Assembly (NCBI RefSeq): GCF_019823065.1
Contig: NZ_CP081966.1
Span: forward strand, 1,140,001-1,204,000
DNA length: 64,000 nucleotides
Direction: 5' to 3'
Origin: Pseudomonas mosselii
Lineage (GTDB): Bacteria; Pseudomonadota; Gammaproteobacteria; Pseudomonadales; Pseudomonadaceae
Each line of letters starts with the position of its first letter. The stretch's first letter is position 1. The notes beneath the pieces are model-generated. The model was not told the DNA's origin and did not search any database. It worked only from the letters and a program-made list of their open reading frames with translations. Below, piece after piece: positions 1 to 12,079 of the stretch. The translations under genes were made by a program, and so were the position numbers.

Positions 1-1
1 C

Positions 2-1603
2 CTGGTGCTCAGCGGCAACAACACCTACGCAGGTCCAACCCTGGTCAACCAGGGGCGGCTGGCGGTCAATGGCTCGCTGCAATCGACGGTGACGGTCAAT
101 GACGGCGGCGTGCTGGGCGGCAATGGCCGGATCGGTGCGCTGGTGGTCAACCGTGGCGGGGTGGTGGCGCCAGGCAACTCCATCGGCACCCTGCGGGTGG
201 GCTCCGATGTCACCTTCCAACCGGGCTCGACCTATGCCGTGGAGCTTGATGCTACTGGCAGCGACCGCCTGGTCAGCGATGGCACGGTTTCTGTAAACGG
301 TGCGAACCTGGCCCTGGATCTGCAGAATCCCGGGGTTTCGCTGCAGTCCCAGCCGGCAACCAGCCTGGTGGGACGTCAGTTCGACATCCTACAGGCCGCT
401 GGCGGCGTGCAGGGCGGTTTTGCCGCTGTGCAGTCCAACCTGCTGTTCCTTGGTGGTGGCCTGGCCTACACCGGCACCGGGGTGCAGCTGGCGGTGCAAC
501 GTAGCGCCAGCTTCGCCAGTGTCGGCCTGACCGCCAACCAGCGTTCGGTGGCCGCGGCCGCCGAACGGCTCGGCGCGGGCAATCCGGTCTACGAGAGCCT
601 GTTGTTGTCGGCTGATGCCGGCAGCGCCCGGCAGGCGTTCGATCAACTGTCCGGTGAAATCCACCCGGCGGTGGGCAATCTGCTGCTCAACGATAGTCGC
701 CAGTTGCGCGACGCCGTGGGCGAGCGTACCCGCCAGCAGGGTGTCGCCGCCGCGCCGGCCATGGACGCCCAGGGCAACGGCCTGTGGGTCAAGGCCCTGG
801 GGGCCTGGGGCAAGGCCGACGGTGATTCTGGCCATGCGCGCTACAGCAGTTCGATCGGCGGCATGCTGCTGGGTGTCGACGGGCAGATGAGCGAGGACAC
901 CCGCCTTGGCGTCTTCACCGGCTACAGCGACAGCTCGCTGAGCATGGGTGATAGTCGTCATTCCTCGGCCAGCGTCGACAGCTACCACTTGGGTGCCTAT
1001 GCCGGCAAGGAACTGGAGCAGGTGCGCCTGAGCCTGGGCGGCAGCCACAGCTGGCATCGCATCGAGACCAAGCGCGAGCTGCAGTACAACGAGGTCAGCG
1101 ATCGCCAGAAGAGCAAGCGTGATGCGCAGAGCACCCAGGTGTTCGGCGAGGCCGCCTGGAAGGTCGCGGTGCCTGGCATGGCCCTGGAGCCGTTCGCCAA
1201 CCTGGCCTATGTGCATATCGCCAGCGATAGCTTCAAGGAACATGGCGGCGCCGCCGCGCTCGAGGGTGGGCGGGATAACCGTGATGCCTGGCTCTCTACC
1301 CTGGGCATGCGCGCCGGTAAGCAACTGCAATTGTCCAGCGGCCAGGCGGTGGAGCTATCCGCCACCCTGGGTTGGCAGCACAACCTGAGCTCCACCGGGT
1401 CCGACCAGCATCTGGCCTTTGCCGGCCAGGGCGATAGCTACAAGGTCCAGGCGCTGTCCCTGGACCGTGATGCGGCGGTGGTTGGCGCACGGGCGGGGAT
1501 CAGCCTCGGGCGTCAGGCCCGGGTCAACCTCGACTACAACGGACTGCTGGGTAGCCGCGACAAGAGCCACGGGGTCGGCCTGACCCTGGACTGGGCGTTC
1601 TGA
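2..1603 (+). CDS. Autotransporter, C-terminal part (5' end outside window)
   Basis: This is the 3' part of a type V secretion (autotransporter) gene. The frame is open back to the window edge, so the GTG at position 5 is not a supported start. Residues 1-75 carry the Gly/Asn-rich beta-helix repeat pattern typical of the passenger end, with the motif GGNGRIG and then APGNSIGTL, which commonly precedes the barrel linker. From about residue 255 (GLWVKALGAWG) to the C-terminus an amphipathic beta-strand pattern fits a 12-strand outer-membrane barrel of about 280 residues, ending in the aromatic signature DWAF. The passenger's function cannot be judged because most of it is missing. A strong hairpin follows the stop codon. 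Confidence 0.9.
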   Translation: MVLSGNNTYAGPTLVNQGRLAVNGSLQSTVTVNDGGVLGGNGRIGALVVNRGGVVAPGNSIGTLRVGSDVTFQPGSTYAVELDATGSDRLVSDGTVSVNGANLALDLQNPGVSLQSQPATSLVGRQFDILQAAGGVQGGFAAVQSNLLFLGGGLAYTGTGVQLAVQRSASFASVGLTANQRSVAAAAERLGAGNPVYESLLLSADAGSARQAFDQLSGEIHPAVGNLLLNDSRQLRDAVGERTRQQGVAAAPAMDAQGNGLWVKALGAWGKADGDSGHARYSSSIGGMLLGVDGQMSEDTRLGVFTGYSDSSLSMGDSRHSSASVDSYHLGAYAGKELEQVRLSLGGSHSWHRIETKRELQYNEVSDRQKSKRDAQSTQVFGEAAWKVAVPGMALEPFANLAYVHIASDSFKEHGGAAALEGGRDNRDAWLSTLGMRAGKQLQLSSGQAVELSATLGWQHNLSSTGSDQHLAFAGQGDSYKVQALSLDRDAAVVGARAGISLGRQARVNLDYNGLLGSRDKSHGVGLTLDWAF

Positions 1604-1612
1604 GGCCCTGAA

Positions 1613-1651
1613 AAGCAAAACGCCCGATGCTGAGCATCGGGCGTTTTGCTT
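1613..1651. terminator. Bidirectional intrinsic terminator
   Basis: A perfect 19-bp inverted repeat (core CGCCCGATGCT / AGCATCGGGCG) with a 1-base centre is flanked by A-rich sequence on the left and TTTT inside the right arm. It sits between the autotransporter and the convergent lipoprotein gene, so it probably serves both strands. Confidence 0.85.
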
Positions 1652-1677
1652 GACCTGCCTGAACCGCCATTTCGCAA

Positions 1678-1896
1678 TTACAGGTCCTTGATGCTCTGCA
1701 CCTGGTCCTTGTTGATGCGGGTCGGCTTGCCGTCCAGTTGCTTGAACTCGTAGAAGCCGGAGTTGCGGTCGAAGTGCGGAGTGTCGGTGGTCTGCAGTTC
1801 GCGACCATCGTTGAGGGTGATCACGCTCGGGGTGGAGCAGCCGGCCAAGGTGGCGAAGGCGCCGATCAGCAGGGCGGGCAGCAGCAACTTTTTCAT
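1678..1896 (-). CDS. YgdI/YgdR-type small lipoprotein
   Basis: A 72-residue lipoprotein. The first 20 residues form a lipoprotein signal with lipobox LAGC (Cys20 would be lipidated). The mature part (VITLNDGRELQTTD...) matches the YgdI/YgdR (DUF903) SH3-like beta fold, and the length is normal for the family. The ATG is preceded by AGGAAGT, a good ribosome site. The cellular role of this family is not established. It lies downstream of the BON-domain lipoprotein gene on the same strand, 58 bp away, and may be cotranscribed with the gmhA-lpoA cluster. Confidence 0.85.
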   Translation of the reverse strand: MKKLLLPALLIGAFATLAGCSTPSVITLNDGRELQTTDTPHFDRNSGFYEFKQLDGKPTRINKDQVQSIKDL

Positions 1897-1954
1897 GGAG
1901 TACTTCCTGGATCAGAGGGGAAAGGCGAGCGTCCTGACGCCCGCCGAAGGGTTG

Positions 1955-3210
<1,256 letters not shown>

Positions 3211-3582
3211 TCAGCATTCGAAGGCGTTTTTCAGCCATTGAAGCGGTTGCCCCGCATGCCCCTGGCCCTGCAGGGCGACAACGTCGAAACGGCAGGGGTG
3301 GGTGGCCCAGCAGGGCGCTTGCTGCAGGAAGAGGTTGGCGGCCAGCGCCAGTCGCTGCTGCTTGCGCCCATCGATACTGGCGAGCGCTCCGCCGAACTCC
3401 GCATGCAACCGGTAGCGGACTTCGACGAATACTACTGTATCGGCATCGAGCATGACCAGATCGAGCTCGCCCCGCTTGCATCGCCAGTTGCGCGCCAGCA
3501 GCCGCAGGCCTTGCCCCTGAAGGTATTCAAGGGCGTGGTCCTCGGCGGCCTGGCCGGCGCGGCTGGGCGATGCGCCGGGCAT
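3211..3582 (-). CDS. yraN: YraN / UPF0102 endonuclease-fold protein
   Basis: A 123-residue protein of the UPF0102 (YraN) family. It shows the restriction-endonuclease-like core GELDLVMLDADTVVFVEVRYR near residues 38-58, where Glu39, Asp41 and the E-x-R of FVEVR correspond to the putative metal-binding site; most family members have EVK rather than EVR. Its biological function is unknown. The ATG overlaps the lpoA stop codon by one base (TGATG), giving coupled translation, and 87 bp separate it from gmhA downstream. Longer readings of this frame run antisense to nothing useful but overlap lpoA and were rejected. Confidence 0.85.
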   Translation of the reverse strand: MPGASPSRAGQAAEDHALEYLQGQGLRLLARNWRCKRGELDLVMLDADTVVFVEVRYRLHAEFGGALASIDGRKQQRLALAANLFLQQAPCWATHPCRFDVVALQGQGHAGQPLQWLKNAFEC

Positions 3583-5399
3583 CAGCGCGGCGTGTCCGGC
3601 AGGCGCTTGACCTGGCCACCGGCGAACTCGGCCCACGGCAGTTGGCGCTCGACGCGCTGGCTGGCGTTCATGCTCAGACTGCCCGACAGGCCCTCGACGC
3701 GGTTGTCCGGCAGTGCCTTGAGCTGGCCCAGGCGTGGCGCCAGGCTGTAGGCGTCGACGCCCATGGCATACAGCCGGCCGAGGCTGCCGGCGGCCTGCGG
3801 CCACTGCTGCACGACCTGCTGGCGTAGGCTGTTGGTGGTGTCCAGCAGCCACGGCGTTTCGCAGAAGCGGATGCCGTTCATGTCGTTGTACTGGTTGACG
3901 TCGCCGCTGGCGCTGTACAGGTTGGAGGTGGCGTAGACCGGTACGTCGCCGGCGTACTGGAAGTTCAGCGTCGGTTTGATCTGCTGGGCTTGTTGTGGCG
4001 TCGAGGCGAGGAAGATGAAGTCGATGTCCTGGCGACGCGAAGGCTGGGCGGCGATGTTACCGCCGACGGTGCTCTGCAGGCTCTTGGCGCGGCCTTCGCT
4101 CTGGCGCAGCTGGAACAGGTCGGCGATCTGCTGGGCGAGGGCAACCGGCTGGGCGATGCGCTGGGCGCTGATCAGGGTACCGCCATTGCCTTCCCAGTCC
4201 TGGCGGAAGGCGGCGAGCACACGGTCGCCCCACTCACCGCTCGGCACCAGGGCCACGGCGCGGACCATGCCGTCGGCGCGGGCGCGGCGGGCGACTTCGC
4301 GGGCTTCGTCCTCGGCGGCCAGGCCGAACTGGAACAGTTGCGGCGGGGCTTTCTGGCCGGCGTCGGCGTAGTTCAGGGCCAGGGTGGTGATGGGCAGTTG
4401 CGGGTAGGCGGCGAGTTTCTTGACCAGCGGTTTTTCCAGCGGGCCGACCACCAGTTGCACGCCAGCGGCCTGGGCCTGGCGGTAGAAGTCATCCAGCGAG
4501 GTGATGCGCGAGCTGTCGAACACCTGTACGGCGGGGGCCGGCTGGCCACCTTGCTGTGCCTGGAAATGGGCGGCCATGAAGCCGTCGCGCAGGGCGCGGG
4601 CGACACCGGCCAGCGGGCCTTCCTGGGGCAGCAGCAGGGCGATCTTGGTCAGTGGTTGGCTGGCCAGTTCCTTGAGTTTGACCAGGGCGGTCGGCAATTG
4701 CCTGGCAGCCGGGTGCTCGGGGTGTTGCTGGCGCCAGGTGTCGATGGCGGCCTGTTGCTGCTCCAGGGTGCCGGCGCGCTTGACGGCGAGGGCCAGGCTG
4801 GTCCAGCCGGCCAGGGTCTCGTTGGCGGCGGGCTGTTGCAGCTGTTCGGCGGGCAGCGATGCAACCAGAGCCCAGGTGGCGTCGTTGTTGGCGGCGGCGG
4901 CCTGCTCGCTGAGCAACGGCGCCAGCAGCACGCGCTGCTGGGCGGCAGCCAGGGCCTGGCCGTCGGCCTCGAGGGCGGCGGCGTGGACGCTGTAGGTGCG
5001 AACCTGCTGCTCAGCCGGCAGTTCGCCGACGCGTTGCAGGCTCGGGTGCGCGAGGGCGGTCAGGGCGGCCTTGGGCTGGTTGCGGCTCATGGCCAGTTCC
5101 GCGGCCAGGGTCGAGGCGAACACCTGTTGGGCGGGCTTGAGCGGTTCCAGTTGGACCTGCTCGAGGATCCGGGCCGCGCGCGGGAAGTCCTTGTGCTTGT
5201 ATGCCAGGTCCGCGGCGCTCAGGCGCAGCAGGGCCGCGTCCTCGGCGGACTTGCTGGAGGCCGCCTTCTCGAGCAGTTGCTCGATGCTGGCGTCCGGGGT
5301 GCGTGGCAGTTCGCCCAGGCTGGATGAGGGCGAGCTGGCGCAGGCTGCCAGCAGGGCAGCGAGGCAGAGGGCTGTGAGCAGCCGCAGACAAGCGATCAT
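3582..5399 (-). CDS. lpoA: Penicillin-binding protein activator LpoA
   Basis: A 605-residue outer-membrane lipoprotein with lipobox LAAC (Cys20). The N-terminal half (about 35-240) is Ala/Leu/Gln-rich and helical in character, consistent with TPR-like repeats. The C-terminal half (from about residue 255, KIALLLPQEGPLAGVARAL) has the periplasmic-binding-protein fold of the LppC/LpoA family. LpoA reaches through the periplasm and activates the bifunctional peptidoglycan synthase PBP1a. A TACAAT -10-like sequence lies at 5435-5440 on this strand but no clear -35 was found. It is the first gene of a five-gene minus-strand cluster and is divergent from rsmI. Confidence 0.9.
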   Translation of the reverse strand: MIACLRLLTALCLAALLAACASSPSSSLGELPRTPDASIEQLLEKAASSKSAEDAALLRLSAADLAYKHKDFPRAARILEQVQLEPLKPAQQVFASTLAAELAMSRNQPKAALTALAHPSLQRVGELPAEQQVRTYSVHAAALEADGQALAAAQQRVLLAPLLSEQAAAANNDATWALVASLPAEQLQQPAANETLAGWTSLALAVKRAGTLEQQQAAIDTWRQQHPEHPAARQLPTALVKLKELASQPLTKIALLLPQEGPLAGVARALRDGFMAAHFQAQQGGQPAPAVQVFDSSRITSLDDFYRQAQAAGVQLVVGPLEKPLVKKLAAYPQLPITTLALNYADAGQKAPPQLFQFGLAAEDEAREVARRARADGMVRAVALVPSGEWGDRVLAAFRQDWEGNGGTLISAQRIAQPVALAQQIADLFQLRQSEGRAKSLQSTVGGNIAAQPSRRQDIDFIFLASTPQQAQQIKPTLNFQYAGDVPVYATSNLYSASGDVNQYNDMNGIRFCETPWLLDTTNSLRQQVVQQWPQAAGSLGRLYAMGVDAYSLAPRLGQLKALPDNRVEGLSGSLSMNASQRVERQLPWAEFAGGQVKRLPDTPR

Positions 5400-5587
5400 G
5401 TAAAGGTCCTGTTACTCGATCAAGTTGGCCGGCAATTGTACCCAAGCGGGGGGCGGGGCGCGATCTCGTCGACACTGATCCTTCACTATAGGTGGCCGCC
5501 AGCAGCGCCGGGGTGAAGTTCTTTGCGCCCTGTTACCGGCGCTCGGGCTACAATGGCGACCTTTGATCCGAAAAGCAGGTGTGCGCA

Positions 5588-6463
5588 GTGACTGATGTTG
5601 CAGGGGTTTCGAAATCCACGTTGGGCAAGCTTTACGTCGTCGCCACGCCCATCGGCAACCTCGACGACATGAGCGCCCGGGCGTTGAAGGTGCTGGCCGA
5701 TGTGAGCCTGATCGCCGCCGAGGACACCCGTCACTCGGTGCGCCTGCTGCAACACTTCGGCATCGATACGCCGCTGGCGGCCTGCCATGAGCACAACGAG
5801 CGCGACGAAGGCGGGCGCTTCATCACCCGTCTGCTGGCCGGCGATGATGTGGCACTGGTGTCCGACGCCGGCACGCCATTGATTTCCGACCCGGGCTATC
5901 ACCTGGTGCGCCAGGCGCGTGCCGCCGGTGTGCAAGTGGTGCCGGTACCCGGTGCTTGTGCGCTGATCGCTGCGCTGTCGGCGGCGGGGCTGGCGTCGGA
6001 CCGCTTTATCTTCGAGGGATTCCTGCCGGCGAAAGCCGCCGGGCGCCGGGCGCGTCTGGAGCAGGTCAGGGAAGAGTCGCGCACGCTGATCTTCTATGAG
6101 GCGCCGCATCGTATTCTTGAGTGCCTGGAAGACATGGAGGCGGTGTTCGGTGGCGATCGTCCGGCGGTATTGGCGCGCGAGATCACCAAGACCTTCGAGA
6201 CCCTGAAAGGGCTGCCCCTGGCCGAGCTGCGCGCGTTCGTGCAGGGCGACAGCAACCAGCAGCGCGGTGAGTGTGTTGTGCTGGTGGCGGGCTGGAGCGC
6301 GCCGGAGGGCGATCAGGCCATCAGCGCCGAGGTCCAGCGCGTGCTGGATTTGCTGCTGGCCGAGTTGCCGTTGAAGAAGGCCGCGGCTTTGGCGGCCGAA
6401 ATTACCGGTGTGCGCAAGAACCTGCTCTACCAGTTGGCGCTGGAAAAACAAAAATCCCATTAA
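5588..6463 (+). CDS. rsmI: 16S rRNA (cytidine(1402)-2'-O)-methyltransferase
   Basis: A 291-residue SAM-dependent methyltransferase of the tetrapyrrole-methylase (RsmI) family. It methylates the ribose of C1402 in 16S rRNA; RsmH, encoded 2 kb downstream, methylates the base of the same nucleotide. The N-terminus [13 protein letters not shown] is the hallmark, followed by AAEDTRHS and [13 protein letters not shown]. The GTG at 5588 was preferred to the GTG at 5579 because AGGT lies seven bases upstream of it and because Pseudomonas homologues begin MTDVAG. A TACAAT -10-like hexamer is at 5549-5554. The stop codon lies inside an AT-rich hairpin. Confidence 0.93.
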   Translation: MTDVAGVSKSTLGKLYVVATPIGNLDDMSARALKVLADVSLIAAEDTRHSVRLLQHFGIDTPLAACHEHNERDEGGRFITRLLAGDDVALVSDAGTPLISDPGYHLVRQARAAGVQVVPVPGACALIAALSAAGLASDRFIFEGFLPAKAAGRRARLEQVREESRTLIFYEAPHRILECLEDMEAVFGGDRPAVLAREITKTFETLKGLPLAELRAFVQGDSNQQRGECVVLVAGWSAPEGDQAISAEVQRVLDLLLAELPLKKAAALAAEITGVRKNLLYQLALEKQKSH

Positions 6464-6479
6464 TGTCGTAATGACATTA
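6461..6479 (+). terminator. AT-rich hairpin at rsmI stop codon
   Basis: TAATGTC and GACATTA form a perfect 7-bp inverted repeat with a 5-base loop, followed by ATTTGTT. The stop codon of rsmI is in the left arm. It is a weak candidate terminator, or possibly an operator near the rnpB promoter. Confidence 0.35.
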
Positions 6480-6492
6480 TTTGTTGCATCGC

Positions 6493-6521
6493 TTGTTCTT
6501 GGGCGCGGCTACCGGTAACCT
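6493..6521 (+). promoter_or_regulatory. Candidate sigma70 promoter of rnpB
   Basis: TTGTTC (6493-6498) and TAACCT (6516-6521) are separated by 17 bp. Initiation 7-10 bp downstream would fall at the inferred 5' end of the RNase P RNA near 6531, which is the reason for the call. Confidence 0.5.
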
Positions 6522-6530
6522 TGTCGGCGG

Positions 6531-6888
6531 AGAGTCGATCGGACAGTCGCTGCCGTCTTTTGTTCCGCAAAAGTCGGGGGAGGAAAGTCCGGGCTCCATA
6601 GGGCAGAGTGCCAGGTAACGCCTGGGAGGCGCGAGCCTACGGAAAGTGCCACAGAAAACAACCGCCTAAGCACTTCGGTGCCGGTAAGGGTGAAAAGGTG
6701 CGGTAAGAGCGCACCGCACGGCTGGCAACAGTCCGTGGCTAGGTAAACCCCACTCGGAGCAAGACCAAATAGGGTTCCATACGGCGTGGCCCGCGTCGGA
6801 ACCGGGTAGGTTGCTAGAGGCGTCCAGTGATGGCCGTCGTAGAGGAATGACTGTCCTCGACAAAACCCGGCTTACAGATCGACTCTCC
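6531..6888 (+). ncRNA. rnpB: RNase P RNA (M1 RNA, bacterial class A)
   Basis: The catalytic RNA of RNase P, which removes 5' leaders from pre-tRNAs. Conserved landmarks are all present in order: 5' strand of P1 (AGAGTCGATC at 6531), GAGGAAAGTCCGGGCTCC (CR-I), the ACAGAAAACAACCGCC region near 6652, GGTAAGGGTGAAAAGGTGCGGTAAGAGC in the specificity domain, AAACCCCACTCGGAGCAA near 6746, TAGAGGAATG in CR-V, and finally the 3' P1 strand GATCGACTCT pairing with the 5' end. The end coordinates are set by P1 pairing and are good to a few bases. In Pseudomonas rnpB lies between rsmI and mraZ, as here. Confidence 0.96.
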
Positions 6889-7094
6889 ACCTCTTCCTTC
6901 CCTGCTTGAATCGATAGCAGATCTGACCTGGTAATACCGAAAAATTCTTACTCTTAATAAATTACTTTAACTCAACGCCCTATCCGCTTGAGTGTGTTTG
7001 ATTTTTTTCGTCATTTTTCCTCTCTGTTAATCCTTCCATCTTCCTTTGTTGCGCTAAATCGCCGTCCTGTAAGGGATTTCCCTATGAACGTGCC
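6889..7094. other. AT-rich intergenic stretch between rnpB and mraZ promoter
   Basis: No credible gene is present. The stretch is clearly more AT-rich than its surroundings (notably 6940-7060, with many T runs) and contains no convincing hairpin terminator for rnpB. It may act as an upstream region of the mra promoter. Confidence 0.6.
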
Positions 7095-7124
7095 TTGACG
7101 GTGTGGCGGGCGGATTCCTATAGT
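7095..7124 (+). promoter_or_regulatory. Promoter of the mra/dcw operon
   Basis: TTGACG (7095-7100) and TATAGT (7119-7124) are separated by 18 bp, close to sigma70 consensus. Transcription would begin near 7131, directly at the MraZ-box array, about 70 bp before the mraZ start codon. Confidence 0.8.
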
Positions 7125-7133
7125 GTGCGCAAG

Positions 7134-7157
7134 TGGCAGAAAGTGGGATGAAGTGGG
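7134..7157 (+). promoter_or_regulatory. MraZ operator: three TGG(G/C) boxes at 10-bp period
   Basis: TGGC (7134), TGGG (7144) and TGGG (7154) recur every 10 bp inside the unit AGTGG. MraZ is known from E. coli and Mycoplasma work to bind tandem TGGG-type repeats at about 10-bp spacing immediately downstream of its own promoter and to repress it. Position and spacing fit that autoregulatory scheme exactly. Confidence 0.8.
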
Positions 7158-7199
7158 TTTTCTGACACAAAAAAGCTAACATTGTGGGGAATCGCAGCC

Positions 7200-7655
7200 G
7201 TGTTCCGCGGAGCCAACGCCGTCAGCCTCGATGCCAAGGGCCGTCTCGCCATGCCGAGCCGGTACCGTGACGAGCTCGATTCGCGTTGCAATGGTCAGTT
7301 GATCGTGACCATCGACGCCGTTGATCCCTGCTTGTGTGTTTATCCCCTCGACGAGTGGGAACAGATAGAAGCCAAGCTGCGCGCCCTGCCGTCGTTGCGT
7401 GAGGAAAACCGTCGCCTGCAGCGTTTGCTGATCGGCAATGCGGTTGACCTGGACCTCGATGGCAGTGGACGTTTCCTGGTGCCGCCGCGCCTGCGTGAGT
7501 ACGCCAAGCTGGACAAGAAGGCGATGCTGGTGGGGCAGCTGAACAAATTCCAGCTGTGGGACGAGGATGCCTGGAACGCGGTTTCGGCAGCCGATCTTGC
7601 AGCTATTCAACAACCGGGCGCCATGCCCGATGATTTGCGTGACCTGATCCTGTGA
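7200..7655 (+). CDS. mraZ: MraZ, transcriptional regulator of the dcw cluster
   Basis: A 151-residue AbrB-fold DNA-binding protein with two SpoVT/AbrB-like halves, each with a [13 protein letters not shown] or [13 protein letters not shown] core (the D-x-x-GR-x-x-P/V-R signature). It binds the repeats just upstream and represses the operon. The GTG at 7200 (giving [11 protein letters not shown]) was chosen over the TTG six codons earlier because it gives the family N-terminus and follows GGGGA at 9 bp. Its stop overlaps the rsmH start by four bases (GTGA). Confidence 0.96.
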   Translation: MFRGANAVSLDAKGRLAMPSRYRDELDSRCNGQLIVTIDAVDPCLCVYPLDEWEQIEAKLRALPSLREENRRLQRLLIGNAVDLDLDGSGRFLVPPRLREYAKLDKKAMLVGQLNKFQLWDEDAWNAVSAADLAAIQQPGAMPDDLRDLIL

Positions 7656-8595
7656 CCATAGATAGCGGCTTCAACCACATCACCGTCCTCCTCGACGAAG
7701 CCGTCGAGGCCTTGGCTCTGCGCGCCGACGGTTGCTATCTGGACGGCACCTTCGGGCGTGGCGGCCACAGCCGCCTGATCCTCAGCAAGCTCGGGCCGCA
7801 GGGGCGGCTGCTGGGGTTCGACAAGGATCCACAGGCGATTGCCACCGGGCAAGCGCTAGCGGCCGAAGACGGCCGCTTTGTCATTGTGCAGCGCAGCTTT
7901 GCCGAGCTGGGTGCCGAGGTGGCCGAGCGCGGCCTGGCAGGCAAGGTCAGCGGCATCCTGCTTGACCTGGGCGTGTCTTCGCCGCAGCTCGATGACCCCG
8001 AGCGTGGCTTCAGTTTCCTCAACGACGGCCCGCTGGACATGCGCATGAACCCGAACCAGGGTATCAGCGCCGCCGAGTTCATCGCCACTGCGCCGGTCGA
8101 GGAAATCGCCCGTGTGTTCAAGGAGTATGGCGAGGAGCGTTTCGCCGGGCGCATGGCGCGTGCCGTGGTCGAGCGTCGCGAGAAGCAGCCGTTCACCCGT
8201 ACCGCCGACCTGGCCGAGGTGCTCAAGGTCGCCAATCCGGCCTGGGAGAAGGGCAAGAATCCGGCCACTCGAGCGTTCCAGGGGCTGCGCATTCACGTCA
8301 ACAATGAACTGGGTGACCTCGAGGCGGGCCTTGAAGCCGCGCTCGATGCCCTCGAAGTGGGTGGCCGCCTGGCGGTGATCAGTTTCCACTCGCTGGAAGA
8401 CCGTATCGTCAAACTGTTCATGCGCAAGCTGGTCAAGGGCGAAGCGGACAACCTGCCGCGCAACCTGCCGGTGCAGCACAAGACCTTCGAGCCGAAGATC
8501 AAGCTCATCGGCAAGGCGCAGTTCGCCTCCGAAGCCGAACTCAAGGCCAACCCGCGGTCGCGCAGCGCCGTGATGCGGGTGGCGGAGAAGTTGCG

Positions 8596-8599
<4 letters not shown>
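7652..8599 (+). CDS. rsmH: 16S rRNA (cytosine(1402)-N4)-methyltransferase
   Basis: A 315-residue SAM-dependent methyltransferase, formerly MraW. It methylates N4 of C1402 in the decoding centre. The SAM site is [10 protein letters not shown] near residue 30, and the conserved blocks [14 protein letters not shown] and [15 protein letters not shown] follow, with [14 protein letters not shown] near the C-terminal part. GTG start overlapping the mraZ stop by four bases; its own stop overlaps the ftsL start by four bases, so the three genes are translationally coupled. Confidence 0.96.
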
Positions 8600-10615
<2,016 letters not shown>

Positions 10616-10616
<1 letters not shown>

Positions 10617-12079
10617 TGACGATGCCATTGAGCAAACTATTTGCCCATGCCAGCCGCGATCCGTTGATCCGCGAGCTGACCCTGGACAGCCGCGCCGTGC
10701 GCCCGGGCGACCTGTTCCTGGCCGTGCCGGGGGCCAAGGTCGATGGTCGCGCGCATATTGCCGATGCGCTGGCTCGTGGCGCCGCCGCAGTGGCCTATGA
10801 AGAGCAGGGCGCCAGCGTGCTGCCGCTCACCGATGCGCCGCTTATTCCGGTCAAGGGTCTGATCGGCCAGCTGTCGCAGATCGCCGGCCGCTTCTATGGC
10901 GAGCCGAGCCGTCAGCTCGACCTGGTCGGCGTGACCGGCACCAATGGCAAGACCAGCGTGACCCAACTGCTGGCCCAGGCGCTTGACGCCCTGGGCAACC
11001 GCTGTGGCCTGATCGGCACCCTCGGCACCGGTTTTTATGGCGAGCTACAGAGCGGCCGCCTGACCACGCCGGACCCGATCGCCGTGCAATCGACCTTGAA
11101 TGACCTGAAGAAGGGCGGGGCCAAGGCCGTGGCCATGGAGGTATCCTCCCATGCGCTCGAGCAGGGCCGGGTTGCCGCGCTGGACTTCGATATCGCGGTG
11201 ATGACCAACCTGTCCCGCGACCACCTGGACTACCACGGCAGCATGGAGGCCTACGAGGCCGCCAAGGCCAAGCTGTTCGCCTGGTCGAGCCTGCGTGCCC
11301 GGGTGGTCAACCTGGATGATGACTTTGGGCGTCGCCTGGCAGATGCTCCTGCCACATCGCGCCTGATCAGCTACAGCCTGCAGGATTCGGCGGCGTCGCT
11401 GTTCTGCAAAGAGGCTGCCTTCAACGATGATGGCGTGCGCGCCGTGATCGTCACCCCGCAGGGCGAGCATGTCTTGCGTAGCCGCCTGCTGGGGCGTTTC
11501 AACCTGAGCAACATGCTGGCGGTGGTAGCCACACTGATGGCGCTGGATTACCCGCTGGACGAAATTCTCAAGGTCATCCCGCAACTGCAAGGGCCGGTCG
11601 GCCGCATGCAGCGCCTGGGTGGCGGAGACAAGCCGCTGGTGGTGGTCGATTACGCCCACACCCCGGATGCCTTGGAAAAAGTACTCGAAGCCCTGCGTCC
11701 GCACGCTCACGGCAAGCTGCTGTGCCTGTTCGGCTGTGGTGGCGATCGTGACGCTGGCAAGCGCCCGCTGATGGCTGAAGTGGCCGAGCGCCTGGCCGAC
11801 CGAGTGCTGGTCACCGACGACAACCCGCGTAGCGAAGACCCCATGCGGATCTTCGACGATATTCGCCCCGGATTCGCCAAGCCTGCGGCCGTCGCGTTCG
11901 TCGCCGGCCGTGGCGCGGCCATTGCCCAGCTGATCGCCAGTGCCAGTGCCGACGACGTGATCGTCCTGGCTGGCAAGGGGCACGAGGATTACCAGGAGAT
12001 CAATGGCCAGCGCCATGACTTCTCCGACCTGGTCGAAGCCGACAAGGCACTTGCAGCCTGGGAGGCGCCACATGCTTAA
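10616..12079 (+). CDS. murE: UDP-MurNAc-L-Ala-D-Glu:meso-DAP ligase
   Basis: A 487-residue Mur ligase adding the third stem residue. The ATP loop GVTGTNGKTS is at about residues 105-114. The motif DNPRSEDP near residue 405 is the signature of ligases specific for meso-diaminopimelate rather than lysine, as expected in Pseudomonas. The frame is open upstream to 10070 but that stretch lies within ftsI; the ATG at 10616 sits on the ftsI stop codon and yields the family N-terminus (a second ATG at 10622 is possible). Its end overlaps murF by eight bases. Confidence 0.95.

Noticed and set aside
389..1330. 313-codon minus-strand frame opposite the autotransporter
   Set aside because: Antisense shadow with Gln/Ala/His-rich translation and no ribosome site.
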